A stretch of DNA of 40,430 nucleotides. Source: an uncultured Porphyromonadaceae bacterium. GTDB taxonomy: Bacteria > Bacteroidota > Bacteroidia > Bacteroidales > Muribaculaceae. This document shows positions 15,948-23,048 of the stretch, in pieces (position 1 is the first letter of the stretch; every line of letters begins with the position of its first letter). Location of the stretch: the NCBI GenBank assembly GCA_900547825.1, contig URII01000018.1, forward strand, positions 1-40,430, read 5' to 3'. A program made the position numbers and the translations under genes. The notes below the pieces were generated by a model. That model was not told the DNA's origin. It saw only the letters and a list, made by a program, of their open reading frames with translations, and did no database searches.

Positions 15948-16325
15948 ATGAAGGAAGATGACCTCAAAAGGCTGGCCAAGGATCCCGACGGATTGCGGAC
16001 ATATGAATATATCGCCAACCACATAAGCGATGACGACCTTGACATGGATGCTTTGGTCAGCAATATGATCCGGGTCGACGCCACAGGCCAGTTCGTGGTG
16101 TCGGCAGCCCGCTATCTGGCGGCTATCGACAGCGCCGATTTCGCAGGATCCATTACCCGGCTCGTATCGGCAGCCATCGACAAGGACCGCGAGCACCGTT
16201 ATCTCCCCGACCTGATAAGCGGACTGTGGGGCAAGGATTATGAGGCCAATGCAGAACGGCTGTCGGCCGAGGACGACAATTTCCGCCGCATCTATAAACG
16301 CCTCCATTCCCCTGCCGCCATGTAA
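15948..16325 (+). CDS. Hypothetical acidic helical protein
   Basis: 125 residues, no signal peptide or membrane segment, rich in Asp and Glu. I do not recognise the family. The sequence begins MKEDDLKRLAKDPDGLRTYE, and reads as mostly helical (DMDALVSNMIRVDATGQFVVSAARYLAAID, interrupted here for length; then ITRLVSAAIDKDREHRYLPD and LISGLWGKDYEANAERLSAE). Codon use matches the neighbouring chromosomal genes, and the ATG follows a plausible A-rich leader (ACAAACA). It lies between the lysis-like pair and the cyclophilin gene and ends 15 bases before the latter's start, so it may lead the cyclophilin-M16-YciO operon rather than belong with the amidase. Confidence 0.7.
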   Translation: MKEDDLKRLAKDPDGLRTYEYIANHISDDDLDMDALVSNMIRVDATGQFVVSAARYLAAIDSADFAGSITRLVSAAIDKDREHRYLPDLISGLWGKDYEANAERLSAEDDNFRRIYKRLHSPAAM

Positions 16326-16340
16326 TACGACATGCTGATT

Positions 16341-17210
16341 ATGAAACGTTTTTTTACCCTGATCACCGCTATGTTGACGGCAATAATGTCCGGTCACCTT
16401 TACGCGGAACCGCAAACAACAATGACAACAACCGACCACCCTGCATCCGCAGCTACTCCAGATGGAGCGCTTGTGGAGATGAAAACAACCTTAGGCGACA
16501 TTACGCTGCTGCTTTACAACGACACTCCGGCCCACCGCGCCAACTTCCTCAAACTTGTAAAGGAGGGATATTACGACGGTGTGCTGTTTCATCGTGTAAT
16601 CCGTGAGTTCATGATCCAGACCGGCGATCCTGACTCCAAAACCGCCCGTCCCGGCCAACAGCTCGGCACCGGCGATCCCGGCTACACGATCGAAGCCGAA
16701 ATACGCTGCCCGCAATTCTTCCACAAACGCGGAGCACTCGCGGCAGCCCGCACAGCCGACCAAGTGAATCCCGAACGCCGCTCGTCAGGCTCACAATTCT
16801 ATATCGTGACGGGCCGCAAGTTCAATCCCGCCCATCTTGACCAAATGGAAAAACAGATGGACAACGAGCGTAAACGCGAAGTATTCAACCGCCTCCAGAT
16901 GGAGAACCGCGATTCGATAATGGCCCTGCGCAAAGCCCGCGACAACGAGGGCCTTGAGGCGTTGCGCATCAAGCTCATAGAGCAGACCGAAAAGGAAACC
17001 GCAGGAACCGCAGCCGGGTTCACTCCGCAACAGCGCGAAGCCTATAGCACCGTGGGCGGCGCCCCGCATCTCGACGGCACTTATACTGTGTTCGGCGAGG
17101 TTGTGAAAGGAATGGATGTAGTGGACAAAATCGAACAGGCAGCCACCGACAGCGGCGACCGCCCTGTGGAGGATGTGAAAGTAATCAGCATGAAAGTGTT
17201 GAAAGAATGA
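16341..17210 (+). CDS. Cyclophilin-type peptidyl-prolyl isomerase, exported
   Basis: A 289-residue protein starting at ATG 16341 (MKRFFTLITAMLTAIMSGHLYA, signal peptide); ATG 16332 in the same frame is possible but less natural. The cyclophilin domain runs from about residue 45 and includes TTLGDITLLLYNDTPAHRANF, GVLFHRVIREFMIQTGDPDS, RGALAAAR, GSQFYIVTG, and, after an insert, GTYTVFGEVVKGMDVVDKIE. The insert of about 75 residues before the last motif is charged and helical (DNERKREVFNRLQMENRDSI), as seen in other Bacteroidetes cyclophilins. The expected role is cis-trans proline isomerisation of envelope proteins in the periplasm. Its stop overlaps the start of the M16 peptidase gene (ATGA at 17207-17210), so the two are translationally coupled. 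Confidence 0.9.
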   Translation: MKRFFTLITAMLTAIMSGHLYAEPQTTMTTTDHPASAATPDGALVEMKTTLGDITLLLYNDTPAHRANFLKLVKEGYYDGVLFHRVIREFMIQTGDPDSKTARPGQQLGTGDPGYTIEAEIRCPQFFHKRGALAAARTADQVNPERRSSGSQFYIVTGRKFNPAHLDQMEKQMDNERKREVFNRLQMENRDSIMALRKARDNEGLEALRIKLIEQTEKETAGTAAGFTPQQREAYSTVGGAPHLDGTYTVFGEVVKGMDVVDKIEQAATDSGDRPVEDVKVISMKVLKE

Positions 17211-18442
17211 TCGGCTACACGACATTCACACTTTCCAACGGACTGAAAGTCATAAGCCACCATGATCCGCACACGGCCATGGTGGCATTGGATATCATTT
17301 ATGGTGTAGGAGGACGCGACGAGCACCCCGATCTCACCGGCATAGCGCATCTTTTCGAGCATCTTATGTTCGGAGGCTCTGTCAATATCCCGTCGTTCGA
17401 CGCCGAGGTTGACCGGGCTTCCGGCACAAGCAATGCCTGGACCTCAAATGACTTCACCAACTTCTATGAGGTGGTGCCGGCCGTAAACGCCGAAACCGCA
17501 TTCCGGCTCGAAAGCGACCGAATGCTACAGCCGTTGCTGTCAGGGCGTTCGCTCGAAGTCCAGAAAGGTGTGGTGACAGAGGAATTCAAGCAGATGTGCC
17601 TGAACCGTCCTTACGGCGACCTCATGCACCACCTCCGGGCAATGGCCTACCACACGCACCCCTACCGCTATCCCGTGATAGGCAAAGAGCCCGCGCACAT
17701 AGAGCGTGTCACCGAAGAGGACGCACACAATTGGTTTTTCAGCCATTACGGCCCTCAGAATGCCGTTCTCGCCGTGTGCGGCAACATCACACCCGAACGT
17801 GTCCGGGAGCTTGCCGAAAAATGGTTCGGCGATATACCCCGGCGCCACACGGCCCCGAGGCTTTACGGCCCCGAAGCACCGGTAACCTCTCCGCGCAATG
17901 TCACAGTGACAGGGCGTGTCACCCAGCCGTCGATTACGGTAGCTTTCGCCATGGGAGGATACAAGGATTCCGATTATCTCAGTTGCGACATGATCACCGA
18001 TCTGCTCGGTGCCGGCCGCTCGGCACGGCTTCTCCGCAATCTTGTCATGACCAATCCACTTTTTACGGCTGCCGACGCCTCGATAACAGGAAGTGAGGAA
18101 CCGGGACTGCTGATGCTCAACGCACGGCTCACCTCCACGCGTGCAGCCGACATAGAGAAAGCACGCCATCTGCTAATTGACGAAGCACTAAAATTAGCCT
18201 CAGCTCCCGTAAACGAGCGCGAAATGGCGACGGCCCGCAACCGTTACGAAGCGAACCACGAATTCGGTTTGGTTGGCTTTCTGGCTAAAGCTCAGGCTCT
18301 TGCATTGGCCGGAATCCACAATGAGGACATCAACGACGCGCCCCGCCGCTACAGCGAAATCACTCCGCAACACATAATGGAATCGGCCATGCGCACCATT
18401 GACCCCGACAAAGCCATGACATTGATCTATCTTCCCCAGTAA
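17207..18442 (+). CDS. M16-family zinc metallopeptidase (single-domain pair)
   Basis: 411 residues with the inverted zinc motif HLFEH (His48, Glu51, His52) in GIAHLFEHLMFGG, and the downstream acidic ligand near Glu125-126 in KGVVTEEFKQ. Residues of about 160-330 form the second, inactive M16_C-like half (AHNWFFSHYGPQNAVLAVCGN and GRVTQPSITVAFAMGGY). The length is that of short processing-peptidase-like M16B members, roughly half of pitrilysin. No signal peptide, so probably cytoplasmic. The fold and metal ligands are clear; the peptide substrate is not. It overlaps the cyclophilin gene by four bases and is followed after 7 bases by the YciO-family gene, indicating an operon. Confidence 0.9.
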   Translation: MIGYTTFTLSNGLKVISHHDPHTAMVALDIIYGVGGRDEHPDLTGIAHLFEHLMFGGSVNIPSFDAEVDRASGTSNAWTSNDFTNFYEVVPAVNAETAFRLESDRMLQPLLSGRSLEVQKGVVTEEFKQMCLNRPYGDLMHHLRAMAYHTHPYRYPVIGKEPAHIERVTEEDAHNWFFSHYGPQNAVLAVCGNITPERVRELAEKWFGDIPRRHTAPRLYGPEAPVTSPRNVTVTGRVTQPSITVAFAMGGYKDSDYLSCDMITDLLGAGRSARLLRNLVMTNPLFTAADASITGSEEPGLLMLNARLTSTRAADIEKARHLLIDEALKLASAPVNEREMATARNRYEANHEFGLVGFLAKAQALALAGIHNEDINDAPRRYSEITPQHIMESAMRTIDPDKAMTLIYLPQ

Positions 18443-18449
18443 ACACGCC

Positions 18450-19058
18450 ATGCGCACACTTAAAATCTACCCTACCTCCATCAACACACGGTTCATTGAC
18501 GAAGCCGTAAGCGAACTCCGCAACGGCAACATAATCATATATCCCACCGACACAGTATATGCTTTGGGATGCAACGCCCTTGATCCCAAGGCCATCGAAC
18601 ATCTGTGCCGGCTCAAAAACATAGACCCCCGGCGCAACACTTTGTCGATAGTATGCGCCGACATGAGTCAAGCCGCCGAATATGCGCGCATCGACAACAA
18701 GGCATACCGCGAGATAAAAGACCACACGCCTGGGCCCTTCACGTTCATTCTCCCTCCCGCACCCACACTGCCCAAAGCCATGAAAGGCAGAAAAGAAGTC
18801 GGGATCCGCATCCCCGACAATCCTATAGCACGTGAGCTCGCCTCACAGCTCGGCAACCCGCTCATGACCACATCCGCGGAAGCCCCCAATCTCGACCCGG
18901 AGGAACTGATGGATGCTGAATCCGTTGCCCGGCACTATGCCCACGAAGCCTCTCTGGCTATCGACGGAGGCAGCTGCGCCCTCACACCATCCGCCATAAT
19001 CAGCCTTATGGACAATTCAGAGCCTGAGATATTGCGCGAAGGCCCGGCTGAATATTGA
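18450..19058 (+). CDS. YciO/YrdC (Sua5-related) family protein
   Basis: A 202-residue cytoplasmic protein with the YrdC fold. Motifs include IIIYPTDTVYALGCNALDP near residue 30, TPGPFTFILP near 92 and VGIRIPDNPIARELASQLG near 112, followed by MTTSAEAPN and EILREGPAEY at the end. TsaC/Sua5 proteins make threonylcarbamoyl-AMP for t6A in tRNA. The overall line-up (ALGC..., TPGPFTFIL, REG at the end) is closer by eye to E. coli YciO than to TsaC, and the usual TSAN at the nucleotide site is TSAE here. Whether it makes the adenylate is therefore uncertain. Third gene of the cyclophilin-M16 operon. Confidence 0.85.
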   Translation: MRTLKIYPTSINTRFIDEAVSELRNGNIIIYPTDTVYALGCNALDPKAIEHLCRLKNIDPRRNTLSIVCADMSQAAEYARIDNKAYREIKDHTPGPFTFILPPAPTLPKAMKGRKEVGIRIPDNPIARELASQLGNPLMTTSAEAPNLDPEELMDAESVARHYAHEASLAIDGGSCALTPSAIISLMDNSEPEILREGPAEY

Positions 19059-19107
19059 ATGTCAGAGCGCATCTCTGTGAAATATTGTTAAGGCTCACGC
19101 AACATCA

Positions 19108-19138
19108 TTGGCCGAAGAAATAAAAAACCTTACCTTTG
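19108..19138 (+). promoter_or_regulatory. Promoter of rplU-rpmA
   Basis: TTG (19108-19110, within CATTGG), a 20-base spacer and TACCTTTG (19131-19138). This fits the Bacteroidetes -33/-7 pattern and sits about 100 bases before the rplU start, leaving a long leader. Confidence 0.75.
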
Positions 19139-19144
19139 TACGCT

Positions 19145-19240
19145 AAATTTTAACCGCAACGGGCTTTATATATAAGCGGTGTCAGGTTTCGGCCATGTCC
19201 CCGCCCGCCGGAAAAACCTTTAAAAGTTCATATATCAACA
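19145..19240 (+). promoter_or_regulatory. Structured 5' leader of rplU
   Basis: The predicted leader of about 95 bases contains a dyad ACCGC (19153-19157) / GCGGT (19176-19180) and a stronger hairpin where GGTTTCGGC (19185-19193) pairs with GCCG...AAACC (19207-19218). The second stem ends 22 bases before the rplU ATG and has no uridine tract, so it is not a normal terminator. A cis-regulatory element for ribosomal protein autoregulation is a reasonable inference. Confidence 0.45.
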
Positions 19241-19561
19241 ATGTACGTAATTGTAGAAATTCAAGGACAACAGTTCAAAGCTGAAAAAGACAAGTTCTTG
19301 TATGTTCACTATCTCGGCGAAGCTACTCAAGAAGGCGCCACAGTGGAATTTGACCGTGTGCTCCTCGCTGACGTCGACGGACAAGTGAAGGTTGGCGCTC
19401 CCACAGTGGAAGGCGCAAAGGTAGTGTGCCAGGTGCTCACTCCCCTCGTGAAAGGTGACAAAGTGATCGTTTTCAAGAAAAAACGTCGCAAAGGCTATCG
19501 CCGTAAAAACGGACACCGCCAGTATTTCACCAAAGTGTTAATTAAAGAAGTAGTCGCTTAA
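19241..19561 (+). CDS. rplU: 50S ribosomal protein bL21
   Basis: A 106-residue ribosomal protein that binds 23S rRNA with bL20. The start MYVIVEIQGQQFKAEKDKFLYVHYL is typical, with DRVLLADVDGQVKVGAPTVEGA in the middle and the signature VFKKKRRKGYRRKNGHRQYFTKV in the second half (here described by its KKKRRKGYRRKNGHRQ core). Length matches the family. It stands 21 bases before rpmA, in the universal rplU-rpmA order. Confidence 0.97.
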   Translation: MYVIVEIQGQQFKAEKDKFLYVHYLGEATQEGATVEFDRVLLADVDGQVKVGAPTVEGAKVVCQVLTPLVKGDKVIVFKKKRRKGYRRKNGHRQYFTKVLIKEVVA

Positions 19562-19582
19562 TCCCGCAAAAACTAACAGGAA

Positions 19583-19843
19583 ATGGCACATAAAAAAGGT
19601 GTCGGCAGTTCAAAGAACGGCCGCGAATCAGAAAGCAAACGCCTTGGCGTGAAAATATTCGGCGGACAGTTTGCCAAAGCCGGAAACATCATCAAGCGTC
19701 AGCGCGGAACGGTTCACCACCCGGGCCTCAATGTGGGCATGGGCAAGGACCACACAATTTATGCACTTATTGACGGCACCGTAGTGTTCAGCGAAGGACG
19801 CAACGGACGTCGGTTTATCAACGTAAAACCTCTCGAAGCCTGA
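19583..19843 (+). CDS. rpmA: 50S ribosomal protein bL27
   Basis: An 86-residue protein near the peptidyl transferase centre. MAHKKGVGSSKNGRESESKR at the N-terminus, LGVKIFGGQ and IIKRQRGTVHHPG are diagnostic. The N-terminus begins directly with MAHKKG, so there is no Firmicutes-type cleaved extension. It shares its operon with rplU and is followed by a strong terminator. Confidence 0.97.
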   Translation: MAHKKGVGSSKNGRESESKRLGVKIFGGQFAKAGNIIKRQRGTVHHPGLNVGMGKDHTIYALIDGTVVFSEGRNGRRFINVKPLEA

Positions 19844-19875
19844 TCAACCGGGACTGAGACAGGACAAAATCAAAA

Positions 19876-19924
19876 AAACTGCGGATACCGGACTGACAGT
19901 TCCGTATCCGCAGTTTCATTTTAT
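19876..19924 (+). terminator. Intrinsic terminator of rplU-rpmA
   Basis: A 12-base stem (19876-19887 with 19905-19916, AAACTGCGGATA arm) is extended by CGGA/TCCG, with a bulged C at 19888 and an 8-base loop, then CATTTTAT. It starts 32 bases after the rpmA stop. Confidence 0.85.
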
Positions 19925-19953
19925 CACACATCCTCCCAACACCCTTCCATACC

Positions 19954-20868
19954 ATGTCACGCAACCTCCTCACCCGCTACATCTGGCTCATTGACACCCT
20001 GAAACGTTACGGCTCCCTCACACGCGAGGAGCTTTCAGCCAAATGGAAGGAATCGCCCCTGTTCGGAGGCGAGGAACTGTCACGACGCACATTCTACAAC
20101 TACCGTCAGGCAATAGGCGAACTTTTCAACATCGACATCGAGGTAAATCCCCGCACCTACGAGTATTATCTCCACGAGCACGACAGCCATTCGGCAAGCA
20201 TGACCGACTGGTTGCTCAACTCAATGACCCTCAACAATGTGGTGTCAGGATCGCGCGACGTAGCCCCGCAGATATTCCTTGAGGACATACCTTCGGCCCG
20301 CGAGCATCTCGCCACAGTGATCGACAGCATGCGAGCCCGCAATCCCATTCGGTTCGACTATCACCCCTACACCCGCTCCACCCCATCGCGCGACATATTG
20401 CTCGAACCCTACTTTCTGAAAATATTCCGCCAGCGGTGGTATGTGACAGGGCGTAACCGTCTTGACAAGAAAATAAAAACATATGCCCTCGACAGAATGA
20501 GCGGCGTCACCACCCTTAACGAGAAATTCGATATTCCGGCCGATTTCGACGCCGAGACTTATTCGCGCGACTCTTTCGGCATAATATTCTCGCAGGGCGA
20601 GCCCAAAGATGTGAAAATACGCACCGACGCCCGGCAGGCCAAATATTTCCGCGCCCTCCCTCTGCATGCCTCCCAGCAGGAATGGATCCACGACGACTTC
20701 TCAATATTCACCTACCGGCTCAGGCTGACACCCGATTTCGTGTCGGAACTCCTGTCATACGGACCGCGTGTAACAGTGATCTCCCCGCCTGAGTTGCGGG
20801 CCATGATGGTGAACGAACTTCAGGCCACATTGGATTCATATGATATGCAGAGCGGCAAGCAAAAATAA
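19954..20868 (+). CDS. WYL-domain transcriptional regulator
   Basis: 304 residues. The N-terminal winged helix-turn-helix spans about 1-75 (LTREELSAKWKESP, LSRRTFYNYRQAIGELF). The WYL domain, about 125-190, contains the core RWYVTGRNRLDKKIKTYALD at 161-180 (motif Trp162-Tyr163-Val164). A WCX-like C-terminal extension follows (VKIRTDARQAKYFRALPLH, SELLSYGPRVTVISPPELR). WYL proteins bind nucleic acid ligands and often repress or activate DNA-damage, phage-defence or mobile-element genes; the target here is unknown. The ATG is only 29 bases past the rpmA terminator, and no TAnnTTTG is seen between them, so transcription may come from terminator readthrough. It converges on the amylase remnant. 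Confidence 0.9.
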   Translation: MSRNLLTRYIWLIDTLKRYGSLTREELSAKWKESPLFGGEELSRRTFYNYRQAIGELFNIDIEVNPRTYEYYLHEHDSHSASMTDWLLNSMTLNNVVSGSRDVAPQIFLEDIPSAREHLATVIDSMRARNPIRFDYHPYTRSTPSRDILLEPYFLKIFRQRWYVTGRNRLDKKIKTYALDRMSGVTTLNEKFDIPADFDAETYSRDSFGIIFSQGEPKDVKIRTDARQAKYFRALPLHASQQEWIHDDFSIFTYRLRLTPDFVSELLSYGPRVTVISPPELRAMMVNELQATLDSYDMQSGKQK

Positions 20869-20877
20869 AGGACGCCA

Positions 20878-21803
20878 TCAGGCGTCCTTTACCCAAACTG
20901 CGATATTCCGTCCTTTAACATGAAATGTCGCATGTCCGGCCTCGTCCAATGTAACGACATCGGTAATGCTTCCGGTCATATCCCGCCATTTCTCTCCGGC
21001 ATGCCCTTCACCGAGAGTCACCTCCTTGGTGCCGTCGGCGTCATTGATCATAAGCATCACCAGTCCGGAGTCAGGGAGCTCGGTATCGCCATGGCGCACA
21101 AGCCCCACCACACTGGGATGATCAAACAAAAGCGTCTGATCTCCGTAGGCATAGCGCTTACGCGCATCAAGCAGAATGTCAAGAATCAGCCTGTGGGATG
21201 AACCCTCGCGTACTTTGCCCGACTGCACCTCGGTATCACCGCTTTCCTCATGCTCCGAAGCATCGTGGGCTATGGAATAATAATCACCATAGAACACTGC
21301 CGGATAACCCTCACGCATAAGTAATATCAGCGCATATGCCAACGGCTTGAACCAGTCCTGAACAGCAGAACTGAGGCTGCTCCCAGGCTGCGAGTCATGA
21401 TTGTCGACAAACGTCACGGCAAGACGGCTGTCGTGACCGGTCAGCGAACCGTCAAAAAGAGTGCGCATATCAAAATCGGCTCCTTGCTCCGAAGCAGCAT
21501 GGAAATTGAAGTGCAGCGGCACATCGAACAGATCGGTGGAGCCGTCAGTAGCATCGATAAAGGAGGTCATCGCGCCAAGGTCATTGCTCCAGTATTCGCT
21601 GACAGCATAGAATTCCTTGCCTGCCACCTCTCTGACAGCATCCAGAAAACCGCGCGTGAAATTATAATCGATATGTTTCACCGCATCCATTCTGAAGCCG
21701 TCGAAACCGAATTCCTTGACCACCCAACGGCCCCAGGAGTTAAGCTCCGCTACAACTTCGGGATTGTCGACATCGACATCATTGGCAAGCAGATAGTCAT
21801 ATT
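20878..21803 (-). pseudogene. N-terminally truncated cytoplasmic-type alpha-amylase (GH13_5-like)
   Basis: The frame is open from a TAA at 21804-21802 to the stop at 20878. It starts mid-domain with YDYLLANDVDVDNPEVVAEL, which in complete enzymes lies well inside the barrel. The remainder is intact: GFDGFRMDAVKH (nucleophile Asp), AVSEYWSN (Glu acid/base), FVDNHDSQPG (third Asp), and a C-terminal beta domain ending HATFHVKGRNIAVWVKDA. Missing are the first barrel strands and conserved region I (normally DxVxNH), roughly 170-190 residues of a protein that is usually about 480. The only in-frame start codons near the 5' end are GTG 21723 or internal ATGs. The upstream DNA holds no further amylase sequence; it leads directly to the PH-domain gene. 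I call it a deletion remnant. Its substrate in life would have been internalised maltodextrins. Confidence 0.85.
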
Positions 21804-21889
21804 ACATGTTATAACCATAATACACAGCAAAAGGTTCTTACAACAAATAATTTCGCACCCGCTATCCGTTACGGATCAAATGAAATAGG

Positions 21890-21897
21890 TAACTTTG
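21890..21897 (+). promoter_or_regulatory. Promoter -7 element TAACTTTG before the PH-domain gene
   Basis: Consensus TAACTTTG 32 bases before ATG 21930. The -33 region (CCGTTAC) is weak. Confidence 0.55.
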
Positions 21898-21929
21898 CAA
21901 GACATCACACAACAACTTACAACAATAAA

Positions 21930-22463
21930 ATGCAGATACTAAAATCCAAGACAGAACTCAGCAAGTCATCCATAGGCATAACTCTGGGCCTCATAATCCT
22001 GTTAGTGATTCTTATTTTCTTCCATGATTCATCCAAGGCGGACCATATCATGACTATTGCCATGCGCTGCATGCTGATAATACTGGTCATAGCCGGAGGC
22101 TGGTATTGCCCTGTGGCTGTGGAACTCGACAACGACTCGCTTAAGATACACCGCGCATGCTCCCCTGCCAAAACCATACCGTTGGACGCTATCCGCTCGG
22201 TAGAACTGCACCGGCACTCAATAACCGACGTGCGCACCCGGACTCTTGCCTCGGGAGGTTTTCTCGGCTACTGGGGCTGGTTCCGCAGTCCGGCCATAGG
22301 CCGTTATTTCGCCTATGTGGGCAAATGGAGCGACACATTCCTTGTGGAACTGAACTCAGGGCGGAATTATGTGATCAGCTGCAAGGATCCCGACAAAATG
22401 GCCGCCGCTATCAACGAACAGCTCAAAACCGTCAGAGACCCGCATAACGCTATTAGCGCCTGA
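21930..22463 (+). CDS. Membrane protein with bacterial PH-like domain
   Basis: 177 residues. Two transmembrane helices lie near residues 16-31 (IGITLGLIILLVILIFF) and 44-58 (AMRCMLIILVIAGGW). The cytoplasmic C-terminal half reads as a bacterial PH domain: VAVELDNDSLKIHRACSPAK, IPLDAIRSVELH, and the ending FLVELNSGRNYVISCKDPD with MAAAINEQLK. The invariant-looking GGFLGYWGWFRSPAIGRYFAYV stretch (quoted here by its core GYWGWFR) is typical of this group, which is common in Bacteroidetes with no known function. It lies downstream of the broken amylase and upstream of the glycan cluster. Its last codon is 39 bases before the DUF4199 start, so it may be a separate unit. Confidence 0.75.
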   Translation: MQILKSKTELSKSSIGITLGLIILLVILIFFHDSSKADHIMTIAMRCMLIILVIAGGWYCPVAVELDNDSLKIHRACSPAKTIPLDAIRSVELHRHSITDVRTRTLASGGFLGYWGWFRSPAIGRYFAYVGKWSDTFLVELNSGRNYVISCKDPDKMAAAINEQLKTVRDPHNAISA

Positions 22464-22490
22464 CAGTACGCCCCATTCGATTTTTTTCGC

Positions 22491-22498
22491 TAAATTTG
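22491..22498 (+). promoter_or_regulatory. Promoter -7 element TAAATTTG before DUF4199
   Basis: A consensus TAAATTTG ends only 4 bases before the GTG start codon at 22503. If used, the transcript would be leaderless or nearly so. The -33 region is not convincing. Confidence 0.45.
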
Positions 22499-22502
22499 TG
22501 AC

Positions 22503-23048
22503 GTGGAAAATAAACCGGCATATCCTTTCGAATCCCCTTACCGCATCGGAGCCAGCCACGGCCTATGGATGGGCCTTGGCCTGAGCGTCCTGTTCCTGAC
22601 ATCGGCTTTCGCAGCCGTATCGCAGATTGCGGGACTATTGTCACTTCTCATCATGGCGGCTGTGCCTGCGGGGCTGTTCATCAGCCTGAGATCCACCTAT
22701 GTAAAGCAGCAGGGCATGTCGACCTTCTCTGCGCTGTGGATGCAAGGTATCATGGTGATGGGATGCGGCACACTGATAGCAAGCGCCGTGGCCGTGGTGT
22801 ATCTGAAATGGATAGACCCCGGATGGCTTATGCGGCAGGTAGAGGCCATGATAGCTACATACAGCGCCATAGAGGGCGGCGAATGGGTGGTAAACGCCCT
22901 CAATGAGATGGTGGAATACCACCTGTTGCCCACAGTGGGCCAGATGGTGGCGCAGATGCTTTGGCTGATGCTCTTCACCGGCTCGATATTGTCACTGATC
23001 CTGACTGCGATAGTGCGTATGCGCAAAATAAATCAAAATCCGAAATGA
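22503..23048 (+). CDS. DUF4199 membrane protein
   Basis: 181 residues with four hydrophobic helices at about 22-40, 44-60, 78-100 and 145-168, and the family's layout of a short N-terminal tail followed by YRIGASHGLWMGLGL, a STYVKQQGMSTFSALWMQG loop and a long amphipathic segment before the last helix. The start is GTG 22503: an in-frame TAA at 22491-22493 rules out anything longer, and the next ATG (22569) would remove the tail conserved in relatives. DUF4199 genes sit directly before a GT2 gene in many Bacteroidales, as here (the stop overlaps the next ATG). The function is unknown; a role in membrane handling of lipid-linked sugars is inferred only from context. Confidence 0.82.
   Translation: MENKPAYPFESPYRIGASHGLWMGLGLSVLFLTSAFAAVSQIAGLLSLLIMAAVPAGLFISLRSTYVKQQGMSTFSALWMQGIMVMGCGTLIASAVAVVYLKWIDPGWLMRQVEAMIATYSAIEGGEWVVNALNEMVEYHLLPTVGQMVAQMLWLMLFTGSILSLILTAIVRMRKINQNPK

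Noticed and set aside
14984..16325. Intact prophage or integrative element
   Set aside because: Only two phage-like genes are present; no integrase, attachment repeats, capsid, tail or replication genes were seen.
19185..19218. Hairpin before rplU as a terminator of the YciO operon
   Set aside because: There is no uridine tract after the stem, it lies downstream of the rplU promoter, and its position fits a leader element better.
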